Below, piece after piece: positions 1 through 6,776 of a DNA stretch of 10,235 bases. The DNA comes from Thioalkalivibrio sp. (lineage in GTDB: Bacteria; Pseudomonadota; Gammaproteobacteria; Ectothiorhodospirales; Ectothiorhodospiraceae). Location of the stretch: positions 1 through 10,235 of the forward strand of contig PWRV01000068.1 in the NCBI GenBank assembly GCA_003563455.1, written 5' to 3'. Numbering within the stretch: the stretch's first letter is position 1; each line of letters opens with the position of its first letter. Below the pieces are notes generated by a model, which saw only the letters and a list, made by a program, of their open reading frames with translations, searched no databases and was not told the DNA's origin. The position numbers were made by a program, and so were the translations under genes.

Positions 1-645
1 TTCCTGGACGAAATTGCCGACATGCCGCTGGGAATGCAGAGCAGGCTGTTGCGGGTCCTCGACGACCAGAAGATTCGCCCGGTGGGGGGTAACCGGGAGA
101 TTCCGGTAGACGTGCGGGTGATTGCGGCCACCAATCGGGATCTCGCGGATGCTGTCCGGGCGGGTGAGTTCCGCGAGGACCTCTACTATCGGATCAATGT
201 CCTGAGCATCCGGATGCCGGCGCTCAGGGAGCGCACCGAGGATATCCCCTTGCTCGCGGAATATTTTGTCAGCATGTTCGCGGATGAACTGTCGATGCCC
301 CCTGTCCCGGTGACCGAGGGTGATATCCGCGCCCTGAGCGTACACCATTGGCCGGGCAACGTGCGCGAGTTCCGCAATGTGATCGAGCGTTCGGTGCTGT
401 TGGGGCAGTCGCCCGAGGATTGCCTCCGTGACGTCGCGGTGCAGACCCGCTCGGAAGGCGATCGTACGGAGGCCCCGGGGGTGGTTCCCGGTGCCCCGTT
501 GACTCTCGCGGAGATAGAGAAGCAGCACATCCTTGCCGTGCTGCAGGGCTGTGCCGGCAACAAGTCCGAGGCGGCCCGCATACTGGAGGTCTCGCGCAAG
601 ACGCTGGACCGGAAGCTTCAGCAGTGGGGATCTTCCGAGCCTTAG
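1..645 (+). CDS. Sigma-54-dependent transcriptional activator (NtrC/AtoC type), 3' part only
   Basis: The reading frame is open from base 1, so this is the C-terminal 214 residues of a longer protein whose start lies outside the window. It begins inside Walker B (FLDEI, residues 1-5 here), so Walker A and the GAFTGA loop that contacts sigma-54 are missing. Visible AAA+ signatures in order are sensor I (ATNRDL, about residues 44-49), the arginine-finger region (FREDLYYRI, about 57-65) and sensor II (WPGNVREFRN, about 117-126). A Fis-type helix-turn-helix ends the protein (NKSEAARILEVSRKTLDRKL). Such proteins bind upstream enhancers and hydrolyse ATP to open sigma-54 promoters. The N-terminal sensing domain cannot be seen, so it may be a response regulator or another bacterial enhancer-binding protein. 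It ends 35 bases from the convergent neighbour. I saw no convincing -24/-12 promoter in the intergenic regions of this window, so its target is unknown. Confidence 0.93.
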   Translation, partial: FLDEIADMPLGMQSRLLRVLDDQKIRPVGGNREIPVDVRVIAATNRDLADAVRAGEFREDLYYRINVLSIRMPALRERTEDIPLLAEYFVSMFADELSMPPVPVTEGDIRALSVHHWPGNVREFRNVIERSVLLGQSPEDCLRDVAVQTRSEGDRTEAPGVVPGAPLTLAEIEKQHILAVLQGCAGNKSEAARILEVSRKTLDRKLQQWGSSEP

Positions 646-680
646 GGAAACGCTGCGGCAGTAGAACGGCGGCCCGAAGG

Positions 681-1175
681 TCAGGCCTGCGTGTCGTCGA
701 TCCCGAAGATCCGCAGTCGTGTGTGGTCGATCTCGTTGGGTGGATTCCAGCGCCTGTAGTCCTCGCTGAATTCCTGGCCATCGAAGCTGCGGGTCACCGC
801 GATCACGCTGCCGACCGGGTGGCTGCACAGGCTCTGGGCAAAAGCGATTTCCTCGCGTGCCGCGGGCATTGCGGTCTCCGTGTCCGGTGCGCCGAAGCGG
901 TCCACGAGATGGCCGGCCAGCATGCGTGTCACCCGCTCGCGTTCCGCAGGGTCAATCTCTGCGACGGTAACAAGGGTCGTCCAGCCAAAGCTGCCGATCC
1001 CGAGAAAACCGTTGGTGAAAGCCTGGCGTTCGGCACCGGAAAGGTGTTCAAGGTCGGCATCCAGGAAATGGAAGCTGCCCGGGACCGCCCACTCGCCGGG
1101 AATCGCGACCGGCTCGAAGATCCGGGCATCGGAGGCGTCGAGCTGGAGTACACGCAGGAGTCTGGATTCAGCCAT
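681..1175 (-). CDS. Uncharacterised protein downstream of moaA (possibly DUF6505-like)
   Basis: A 164-residue soluble protein with no signal peptide and no membrane segment. From memory it resembles a small family of unknown function (DUF6505-like) with an N-terminal LLRVLQLDASD-type strand, a GEWAVPGSF segment (about residues 27-35), FLGIGSFGWTTLV (about 57-69) and EEIAFAQSLCSHPVG (about 108-122); I cannot verify the family assignment. I chose the ATG at 1175. The frame continues upstream to a GTG at 1199, but the family-like sequence begins right after the ATG and a GAAGAG-like purine stretch lies just upstream. It starts 24 bases after the moaA stop, so it is almost certainly cotranscribed with moaA and probably with tupBCA. 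The position suggests a role linked to molybdopterin or metal handling, which is inference only. No catalytic motif is recognisable. Confidence 0.85.
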   Translation of the reverse strand: MAESRLLRVLQLDASDARIFEPVAIPGEWAVPGSFHFLDADLEHLSGAERQAFTNGFLGIGSFGWTTLVTVAEIDPAERERVTRMLAGHLVDRFGAPDTETAMPAAREEIAFAQSLCSHPVGSVIAVTRSFDGQEFSEDYRRWNPPNEIDHTRLRIFGIDDTQA

Positions 1176-1199
1176 GGGATCTCTTCGACATTGGGTCAC

Positions 1200-2213
1200 T
1201 CAGCCGCCGGTCGAACTCATGTTGCGAAACGCCACGGGATGGCGCGCCCGATTGAAATCATGCCCTTCCGGCTTGAGTTCCATCGCTCGGGTAATCGCCT
1301 GTTTCAGGCGGCTCAGGTCGCCGGGATGCGCGCGCAGTACCTTTTTCAGGTCGACCGAGTGGTCCTGTCCGAGACAGAGCAGCAACCGGCCCTCGGTGGT
1401 TACCCGCACGCGGTTGCAGCTCTCACAGAAGCTGTGGCTGCGCGGGGAGATGAAGCCGACACGGGTGGCGTGGGCGGGAATGCGGTAGTAGCGGGCCGGC
1501 CCGCCGCTCGTCTCGTCGGTTGCGATGACCTCGTGACGGGTACGGAGCAGTTCGAGAATCTCTTCGCTGGGCACGAAGGATTGCGACGAGGGTGCATCGG
1601 CATCGATCCCCGCCGGCATCTGTTCGATGAAGGTGATGTCCATACCGTGATCGAGGACGAAGTCCAGCAGGCCCAGAATCTCGTCGTCACCCCGGTCCCG
1701 GATCGCCACGGTGTTCAGCTTGAGGCGTTCGAAGCCCACGGCAAGCGCCGCATCGATGCCCCGCAGCACCTTGCTCAGGTTGCCGATCCGTGTAATCCGC
1801 CGGAAGCGCCGAGGATCCAGCGAATCCAGACTGATGTTGATGCGCTTGACCCCTGCTTCGCGCAGCGGCCGCGCCAGGTGCTCGAGCTGGGAACCGTTGG
1901 TGGTCAGGGTGAGTTCCTCGAGTTCCGGCAACCGGCCCAGTTGCCGAAAGAGGGAGATCACGTTTTTGCGAACCAGGGGTTCGCCGCCGGTAATCCGGAG
2001 TTTCCGAACCCCCAGCTCGGTGAAGGCCTGTCCCAGCATGGCCATTTCTTCCAGGGTGAGCAGCTGCGCACGCGGGATGAAGGTCATGCGTTCGCTCATG
2101 CAGTACACGCAGCGGAAATCACAGCGGTCCGTCACGGACATGCGCACGTAGGTGACCTGCCGTCCGAACCGGTCGACCAGCCGGTTCGGTGATTCCTGAC
2201 TGTGTATGGCCAT
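1200..2213 (-). CDS. moaA: GTP 3',8-cyclase MoaA (radical SAM, molybdopterin biosynthesis)
   Basis: MoaA converts GTP to 3',8-cyclo-7,8-dihydro-GTP, the first step of pyranopterin cofactor synthesis, in the cytoplasm. The 337-residue length is normal for the family. The radical-SAM cluster motif is C31-DFR-C35-VY-C38, followed by the SAM-binding TGGEP motif (about residues 75-79). The second, C-terminal cluster is formed by C263, C266 and C280 in the hallmark CESCNRVRVTTEGRLLLCL segment. The protein ends in the double glycine (STGG) that is typical and functionally important in MoaA. The ATG at 2213 gives the expected N-terminus (FGRQVTYVRMSVTDRC). It lies 114 bases after tupA and 24 bases before the next gene, on the same strand. 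Two adjacent palindromes lie 13-35 bases before its start. Its partner moaC is not in this window. Confidence 0.97.
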   Translation of the reverse strand: MAIHSQESPNRLVDRFGRQVTYVRMSVTDRCDFRCVYCMSERMTFIPRAQLLTLEEMAMLGQAFTELGVRKLRITGGEPLVRKNVISLFRQLGRLPELEELTLTTNGSQLEHLARPLREAGVKRINISLDSLDPRRFRRITRIGNLSKVLRGIDAALAVGFERLKLNTVAIRDRGDDEILGLLDFVLDHGMDITFIEQMPAGIDADAPSSQSFVPSEEILELLRTRHEVIATDETSGGPARYYRIPAHATRVGFISPRSHSFCESCNRVRVTTEGRLLLCLGQDHSVDLKKVLRAHPGDLSRLKQAITRAMELKPEGHDFNRARHPVAFRNMSSTGG

Positions 2214-2225
2214 TCGCGTCCGTCC

Positions 2226-2248
2226 AGAAACGGTTTCTAGGGTACCCT
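2226..2248. promoter_or_regulatory. Two abutting palindromes just upstream of moaA, candidate operator
   Basis: AGAAAC-G-GTTTCT (2226-2238) is a perfect 6-base inverted repeat around one base. It is followed without a gap by the perfect 10-base palindrome AGGGTACCCT (2239-2248). The pair sits 13-35 bases upstream of the moaA ATG, where a repressor or an RNA structure could affect moaA independently of tupBCA. I recognise no known regulator consensus here. Chance palindromes of this size occur, so the functional reading is tentative. Confidence 0.35.
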
Positions 2249-2327
2249 TCCGTTCGCCTCTTGGGAAAACAATGCAAATCGCATGCCGTGATACGGGGCA
2301 GCATTCGGAGGACGAGGTCCCGGACCC

Positions 2328-3152
2328 TCAGCGTTCCAGTGACGGGAAGAACAGTGGCACATCATCGATGAGATAACTGCCGATCAGCTCCTGACCCTCG
2401 GTGGAGGTAATCCACTCGTGCCATTGCCAGGCGAGATCCGCCTTGACCCAGGGGAAGCGATCGGGATTGAGCGGAATGCTTCCGTAGGGATTGAACAGCA
2501 GCGGGTCGCCCTCGAACAATGCCTCCATCTCCTGACGATTCCGGAAGCTCAGCCAGGTTCCACGGTCGGCCAGCGTGTAGGCGTCCATCGCGGCGGCCGT
2601 GTTGAGCGTGGCGCCCATGCCGCTTCCGAGTTCCCGATACCAGCGGCCACCGGGGCTCAGCCCGGTTTCTCTCCATAACTCGAGTTCCTTGCGGTGGGTA
2701 CCGCTGTCGTCGCCGCGCGACGCGAATGGGGCCTGCGCCTCGAAAATCCGTTTCAGGGCCTCCGCGATGGTCGCCGCGGCAGCGACATCAGCGGGGTCTG
2801 ACCGCGGCCCGATCAGTATGAAATCGTTATGCATCACGTCGCGTCGCTCCGTCCCGAATCCATTTGCGACCAGGGCCTCTTCGCCTTCCCGGTGATGCAC
2901 GAGCAGCACATCCGCGTCACCCCGTCGGCCGATCGTGAAGGCCTGCCCCGTGCCGACCGCGACGACCCGGACCTCGATACCCGTGCGTTCCGTGAAGTGG
3001 GGGATCAAGTGACGGAACAACCCCGACTGCTCCGTGGAGGTGGTGGAGGCAAGCGTGATGAAGGGTGCATCCGCGGCCACCTGTGCAGTCGGCACAATTG
3101 CCGCCGCGAACAACAGGGGCAGGGCGGCACTCAGCAATCGAGTGAGGCTCAA
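2328..3152 (-). CDS. tupA: Tungstate ABC transporter, periplasmic substrate-binding protein TupA
   Basis: TupA captures tungstate in the periplasm and delivers it to TupB/TupC. The 274-residue protein starts with a Sec-type signal peptide (hydrophobic stretch about residues 6-20, likely cleavage near residues 24-28). The mature chain opens with the oxyanion-binding signature LASTTSTEQSGL (about 34-45), matching the TTTS motif that separates TupA from ModA and WtpA. The second family motif is SRGDDSGTH (145-153). The start is a TTG at 3152 whose first bases overlap the tupC stop (TTGA). It is preceded by an excellent Shine-Dalgarno, AAGGAGG, 9 bases upstream. Being last of the three tup genes is unusual as far as I recall; the strong ribosome site could supply the excess of binding protein that importers need. 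Molybdate binding cannot be excluded from sequence alone. Confidence 0.94.
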   Translation of the reverse strand: MSLTRLLSAALPLLFAAAIVPTAQVAADAPFITLASTTSTEQSGLFRHLIPHFTERTGIEVRVVAVGTGQAFTIGRRGDADVLLVHHREGEEALVANGFGTERRDVMHNDFILIGPRSDPADVAAAATIAEALKRIFEAQAPFASRGDDSGTHRKELELWRETGLSPGGRWYRELGSGMGATLNTAAAMDAYTLADRGTWLSFRNRQEMEALFEGDPLLFNPYGSIPLNPDRFPWVKADLAWQWHEWITSTEGQELIGSYLIDDVPLFFPSLER

Positions 3153-3937
3153 AAGGAGGGACCTCCTTGCTTGCCCGGCTGCTCAACCGGCGGGTCGGTA
3201 TCAAGGATGAGTTCTCCACGCAGGAATCCGGCTGCGGCCTCCGTCACTGGCGAAGAGAAAAACCGGGATGCCGGAGTGTGCTCGATGATGCGGCCGCAGC
3301 ACATGAACACTACATCGTCGGCCAGCCGTCGCGCCTGGCCGAGGTCATGGGTGATCAACACGATCTTGGTGCCATGTTCATGGAAGGTGTTGATTCCCTC
3401 TTCCACCGCTTTGGTGGCGGCCGGATCCAGCGCCGAACTGGGTTCGTCGAGAAACAGAATCTCGGGTCGCAGGGCCCAGGCCCGGGCAAGCGCCAGACGC
3501 TGCTGTTCGCCGCCAGAGAGGATCCGGGCCGGTCGATCCGCCACCTGGGATAGTCCAAAGGAGGCCAGCGCCCGCTCCGCGTGTTCACGCCGTCTGCGCC
3601 GGGGAGTACCTGCCAATGTCAGTGCGTGAATGACGTTGGCCTGCGCCGAGCGCCGCAGCATCACGGGTCGCTGAAAGACCATCGCCTGCCGAAGCGGGCA
3701 GCCATTGCGCCGACCGGTGGTGACGTGTCCCCGGGTCGGTTTGAGCAGGCCATGGGCGATCCGCATCAGCAGGCTCTTCCCCGACCCATTGGGGCCGACG
3801 ATGATCGTCCGGCCGTCAGGGCGCAGTGCGAGGCTTGCCCGATCCAGGTACGCGTTACCGGAGCGGACGAAGGAGATCTCGTTCAACTCCACCAGCGCTC
3901 CATCGACCGGGTCGGGTGACATGGTGGTTACGGACAT
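3149..3937 (-). CDS. tupC: Tungstate ABC transporter, ATP-binding protein TupC
   Basis: The cytoplasmic ATPase of the tungstate importer, 262 residues. Motifs in order: Walker A GPNGSGKS (48-55), Q-loop glutamine 89 (MVFQRP), ABC signature LSGGEQQ (140-146), Walker B ILFLDEP (160-166) and the switch histidine in LITHDL (H197). The frame stays open upstream to 4006, but that stretch is simply the end of tupB in another frame. The ATG at 3937 has GGGAG 9 bases upstream and sits 19 bases after the tupB stop. There is no C-terminal TOBE/Mop oxyanion domain as found in ModC, which fits the shorter TupC type. Its last codons overlap the start of tupA by 4 bases, implying translational coupling. Confidence 0.93.
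   Translation of the reverse strand: MSVTTMSPDPVDGALVELNEISFVRSGNAYLDRASLALRPDGRTIIVGPNGSGKSLLMRIAHGLLKPTRGHVTTGRRNGCPLRQAMVFQRPVMLRRSAQANVIHALTLAGTPRRRRREHAERALASFGLSQVADRPARILSGGEQQRLALARAWALRPEILFLDEPSSALDPAATKAVEEGINTFHEHGTKIVLITHDLGQARRLADDVVFMCCGRIIEHTPASRFFSSPVTEAAAGFLRGELILDTDPPVEQPGKQGGPSF
3153..3168 (-). promoter_or_regulatory. tupA ribosome-binding site inside a perfect inverted repeat
   Basis: Read on the transcript, AAGGAGG is followed after two bases by its exact complement CCTCCTT and then by the TTG start of tupA. The first arm is a near-perfect Shine-Dalgarno for tupA. Pairing of AAGGAG with CTCCTT leaves a four-base loop and would hide the ribosome site until a ribosome finishing tupC opens it. 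The sequence is directly visible; the sequestration role is inferred. As the hairpin is followed by only TT before the start codon, it is not a convincing terminator. Confidence 0.55.
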
Positions 3938-3956
3938 GGCGGTGCGCTCCCGGGAA

Positions 3957-4658
3957 TCATTGCATGTTTCTGCTGGTGATTTCGCCCAGCAGGTAGGCGG
4001 TGCCATTGATCAGTGCGACCAGGACCAGCAGGATCAGGCCCAGCGCGAGTGCCAGCGGCAGGTCGCCCCTGCTGGTTTCCAGCGCGATGGCGGTGGTCAT
4101 CACCCGCGTGACGCCCTCGATGTTGCCGCCAACGATCAGCACGGCACCCACTTCGGCGCTGGCACGGCCAAACCCTGCGAGAACCACGGTCGTCAGGGTG
4201 ATTCGGGCGTCCCACAACAGGGTCGGGATCGCGCGAATCCGCCCGGAACCGAGCGACCGCAGCTGTTCCCGGTATTCCTCCCACAGGTTCTCGATGGCCT
4301 GGCGGGTCAGCGCGGCAATGATCGGCAGCACCAGCAGCGTCTGTGCGATCACCATCGCGGTCGGAGTGAACAGCAGGCCGAACTGGCCTAGGGGACCCGC
4401 GCGCGAGAGACTGAGATAGACGATCAGCCCCGCGACCACCGGAGGCAGGCCCATCAGCGCATTCAGAAGGGTGATCACGACCCCGCGGCCCGGAAAGCGG
4501 AACAGTGCGATCAGCGCGCCGAGCGGCAGGGCAATGAGGCTCGCCAGCAGCACCGCGGTCAGACTGACCTGCAGCGAGAGTTGCACGATGGAAAACAGCG
4601 TCGGATCCCCGGTGGCGATTAGAGACATTGCGAGGCTGAAAGGGTCGGGGCTGTTCAA
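3957..4658 (-). CDS. tupB: Tungstate ABC transporter, permease TupB
   Basis: The inner-membrane channel of the tungstate importer, about 233 residues with roughly five hydrophobic segments. The first is SLQVSLTAVLLASLIALPLG and the last is LPLALALGLILLVLVALI. The cytoplasmic coupling loop of this class is present (EEYREQLRSLGSGRIRAIPTLLWDAR), as is FGRASAEVGAVLIVGGNI, typical of TupB-type permeases. The start is uncertain. I place it at a TTG (4658) because the family-like N-terminus (PFSLAMSLIATGDPTLFSIV) begins there. The ATG at 4628 would give a 223-residue product, and neither has a strong Shine-Dalgarno. The open frame reaches up to 4976, but that part overlaps the divergent regulator and is not coding. 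It is the first gene of the tupBCA-moaA unit. Confidence 0.9.
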   Translation of the reverse strand: MNSPDPFSLAMSLIATGDPTLFSIVQLSLQVSLTAVLLASLIALPLGALIALFRFPGRGVVITLLNALMGLPPVVAGLIVYLSLSRAGPLGQFGLLFTPTAMVIAQTLLVLPIIAALTRQAIENLWEEYREQLRSLGSGRIRAIPTLLWDARITLTTVVLAGFGRASAEVGAVLIVGGNIEGVTRVMTTAIALETSRGDLPLALALGLILLVLVALINGTAYLLGEITSRNMQ

Positions 4659-4700
4659 AGGGTCTTGCCGGCGGTGTGTTAGCCTGCAGTCTACCGCGTC

Positions 4701-4722
4701 CCTTGCACAGGACATTGCAAGG
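4701..4722. promoter_or_regulatory. Perfect 7-base inverted repeat in the tup/regulator divergent spacer, candidate operator
   Basis: CCTTGCA (4701-4707) and TGCAAGG (4716-4722) are exact inverted repeats separated by 8 bases. The half-site centres are 15 bases apart, close to one and a half helical turns. The site lies in the 87-base spacer between the divergent tupB (start 4658) and the helix-turn-helix regulator (start 4746), ending 23 bases before the regulator ATG. This is a usual position for autoregulation and for control of the divergent operon. Binding by the neighbouring regulator is inferred. It does not look like the ModE operator as I know it. I could not assign -10 and -35 elements with confidence. 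Confidence 0.5.
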
Positions 4723-4745
4723 CGGAACCCGGAGCATCCTGGATC

Positions 4746-5636
4746 ATGAATATGCAGCCCCGCCCGGAGATGATGACGACTGCCGAGGTTGCGGAGTATC
4801 TGCGGCTCGGCGAGCGGAAGATTTACGATCTGGTTCGCGACGGCGTGATCCCCTGTGTGCGGATCACCGGGAAGCTGTTGTTCCCCCGCAAGGCAATCGA
4901 CCTCTGGCTGATGAATCACCTCGAGAGTGGTCAGCCGCTGGGTGCTGATACCCCGCCCGTACTCGCAGGCAGCCACGACCCGTTGCTCGAGTGGGCGGCA
5001 CGCGAATCGGGTTCCGGTCTTGCCTTGCTACTGAATGGCAGTGGCGATGGTGTCGATCGGCTGATTGCCGATGAAGCCCAAGCGATCGGGTTCCATCTCG
5101 TGCACGAGGACGGGAGCTGGAACGACCCTGCTCACTGCGGACTCGGAGGGCTGCGTGACCTGGTGACCATCGAGTGGGCGCGGCGCAGCCAGGGTCTGAT
5201 CGTGGCACCCGGCAACCCGCTCGCAATCGCGGACATTCACGCGTTGGCGCGCCCGGACGTTCGGGTGATTCGGCGGTCGGAGGGCGCCGGTGCCGATGTG
5301 CTGCTCCGGCACCTGCTGAGGTCCGCCGGCCTCGACGTCTCCGATCTCCAGGTGCTTGAACAGCGTGCGCTGACGCACGACGACGCGGCACTGGAGGTCA
5401 GCAGCGGTAGCGCGGACTGCGGCCTGGGAATCGAGGCCGCGGCGCGTCGGTACGGACTCGGCTTTGTCCCGCTGTGCGAGGAGCGCTTTGATCTTGGCAT
5501 GCGTCGGCGCGCGTACTTCCAGCCCGGCCTTCAGGCCCTGTTCCGGTTCGCGCGCACCGAGCGTTTCCGGCAGAAGGCCGCCGCCCTCGGCGGATACGAC
5601 CTCTCGGGCCATGGCGTTGTCCGCTACAACGCCTGA
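4746..5636 (+). CDS. One-component regulator: helix-turn-helix fused to PBP-like oxyanion-sensing domain
   Basis: A 296-residue cytoplasmic protein with two parts. Residues 9-60 form an excisionase/MerR-like DNA-binding domain (MTTAEVAEYLRLGERKIYDLVRDGVIP, then a short wing VRITGKLLFPRKAIDLWL). Residues about 75-290 match the PBP-like domain seen in molybdate-type regulators, with the signatures QGLIVAPGNPLAI (149-161), RRSEGAGADVLLRHLL (176-191) and SADCGLGIEAAARRYGLGFVPL (222-243). No signal peptide is present, so the binding domain senses inside the cell. Divergent placement 87 bases from tupB suggests it controls tungstate uptake in response to tungstate or molybdate; this is guilt by association. 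GGAG lies 11 bases before the ATG at 4746; a second in-frame ATG two codons on is also possible. It differs in architecture from ModE (winged helix plus Mop domains). Confidence 0.92.
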   Translation: MNMQPRPEMMTTAEVAEYLRLGERKIYDLVRDGVIPCVRITGKLLFPRKAIDLWLMNHLESGQPLGADTPPVLAGSHDPLLEWAARESGSGLALLLNGSGDGVDRLIADEAQAIGFHLVHEDGSWNDPAHCGLGGLRDLVTIEWARRSQGLIVAPGNPLAIADIHALARPDVRVIRRSEGAGADVLLRHLLRSAGLDVSDLQVLEQRALTHDDAALEVSSGSADCGLGIEAAARRYGLGFVPLCEERFDLGMRRRAYFQPGLQALFRFARTERFRQKAAALGGYDLSGHGVVRYNA

Positions 5637-5663
5637 ACGAGCGGCGCCGCATGCCCCAGGATC

Positions 5664-5692
5664 GAAAAAGCCTCCCCGCTCAACCGGGGAGG
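5664..5692 (-). terminator. Rho-independent terminator of the reductase operon
   Basis: On the minus-strand transcript a perfect 8-base GC-rich stem (CCTCCCCG pairing with CGGGGAGG) closes a 6-base loop and is followed by C then a run of five T. It begins 32 bases after the stop codon of the NrfD-type gene. It would end the operon transcript before it runs antisense into the convergent regulator gene. There is no T run on the plus strand, so I see no matching terminator for the regulator. Confidence 0.85.
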
Positions 5693-5723
5693 GACTGGGG
5701 AACGGGCGTCCCTGCCCCCTGCC

Positions 5724-6773
5724 TCAGGTCGCGGCGCGGCCCTCACCGCGCATCAGGAACTGTTCCCCGAGCTTGATCAGCGCGGCGGCCACGGCAATGC
5801 CGAGAACCAGGATCAGCGCCTCGGGGATGTTCGGCTGGTAGGACTGAACGGCACCGTACCAGTGCGCGGTCTGTCCCAGCGACACCAGTTGCCCGGTGAT
5901 GATGAAGCTGTACTGCACCCAGAGCGCACCGACGATGCCCAGCAGCGCCAGCAGGCGGGGCGCGAGCGGCAGCAGCGCCGCGGCGATCAGGAACGGAGCC
6001 AGCATCGCGATACTCGCCCAGCCCAGCATGCCGGCGACCGTGCTGTGGGCCTCGTAGGCGACCCGTACCAGGATCAGTGCGGCGAACAGCAGCGCCGCCT
6101 GCCGGAAGATCCGCCCGGCGGTCTCGGTCAGCGCGCTGTGCGGACGCAGCAGCACGATGGCGGCCGACCCGCTGACCAGTGCGGAGACCAGCGTGACCAC
6201 CGACAGGAAGGCCCCGTGGTAGTCCGGGCGGCCGATCACGGTACCGAACACGGCGCCGATCGTGATGGCTGCAGCCGCCGCGATCACCAGCGTACCCCAT
6301 GCCAGGGGCATGTCGAATACCCCGTGACGCCCCTTCAGGTCCATCACCAGCTTCACGGCCAGCAGCACCAGTTCAACGGAATACAACGCACCCATCCACC
6401 AGATGGGCGAACTGAGGTTGGGCGAGAGCAGAATCCAGACCATGTTCAGCAGCGAGCCGAGCTCCGTGGCCAGGGCGGTGAAGCCCCCAAGAAGGATTCC
6501 GATGGCCATGATCAGCAGGGGCCGGGTGTGCCGCGTGATGGCCTCCTCTTTCATGATCAGGCCGTAGGCCAGCACGAGGGAGATCCCTGTGCTCATCAGG
6601 GCCAGAAAGATGTAGGTCACCAGCGGCAGTGTCCAGACCAGCGCATTGTTGGTCGCGAACAGGTGGCCGAAGAACATCTCGTAAAGACCCACGGCACCGC
6701 CCGCCACCAGACCGACGGCGATCAGGATCCAGGTGGGTGTCGCAAAGTCTCTCAGACTGACATTGGCGTTCAT
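5724..6773 (-). CDS. arrC: NrfD/PsrC-type membrane subunit of the reductase (quinol oxidase anchor)
   Basis: A 349-residue integral membrane protein with about ten predicted helices: roughly residues 14-35, 45-72, 85-103, 122-145, 158-180, 186-208, 224-240, 247-270, 273-293 and 315-335. Such NrfD/PsrC subunits anchor the periplasmic catalytic and iron-sulfur subunits and take electrons from quinol. No heme-binding arrangement or cysteine cluster motif is evident, as expected for this heme-free family. Family features include the GLYEMFF segment after helix 1 and LATELGSLLNMVWILLSPNLSSPIWWMG (about 101-128) around the likely quinol site. It starts 3 bases after the iron-sulfur gene, with AAGGAG inside the end of that gene, so the two are cotranscribed. 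The arrC symbol depends on the catalytic subunit being ArrA; the NrfD-family call does not. Confidence 0.88.
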   Translation of the reverse strand: MNANVSLRDFATPTWILIAVGLVAGGAVGLYEMFFGHLFATNNALVWTLPLVTYIFLALMSTGISLVLAYGLIMKEEAITRHTRPLLIMAIGILLGGFTALATELGSLLNMVWILLSPNLSSPIWWMGALYSVELVLLAVKLVMDLKGRHGVFDMPLAWGTLVIAAAAAITIGAVFGTVIGRPDYHGAFLSVVTLVSALVSGSAAIVLLRPHSALTETAGRIFRQAALLFAALILVRVAYEAHSTVAGMLGWASIAMLAPFLIAAALLPLAPRLLALLGIVGALWVQYSFIITGQLVSLGQTAHWYGAVQSYQPNIPEALILVLGIAVAAALIKLGEQFLMRGEGRAAT

Positions 6774-6776
6774 GGT

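Noticed and set aside
624..2192. A 522-codon open frame on the plus strand
   Set aside because: It lies antisense to moaA and the small downstream gene, both with clear motifs or start signals, and its translation shows no recognisable domain. Long antisense frames are expected in GC-rich DNA.
2316..2326. GGTCC-C-GGACC as a terminator of tupA
   Set aside because: The central loop is a single base and no T run follows on the minus strand, so it cannot act as an intrinsic terminator.
2214..2327. A Moco (molybdenum cofactor) riboswitch before moaA
   Set aside because: The gap is short for that RNA class and I could not lay out its conserved helices by eye; a covariance-model search would be decisive.
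4659..4976. Upstream extension of the tupB frame to an ATG at 4976
   Set aside because: It would overlap the start of the divergent regulator, and the translated stretch does not resemble TupB, which begins near 4658.
5641..5650. GCGGCGCCGC palindrome just after the regulator stop codon
   Set aside because: It is a self-complementary GC string with no loop and no T run; a chance palindrome in GC-rich DNA is the simpler explanation.
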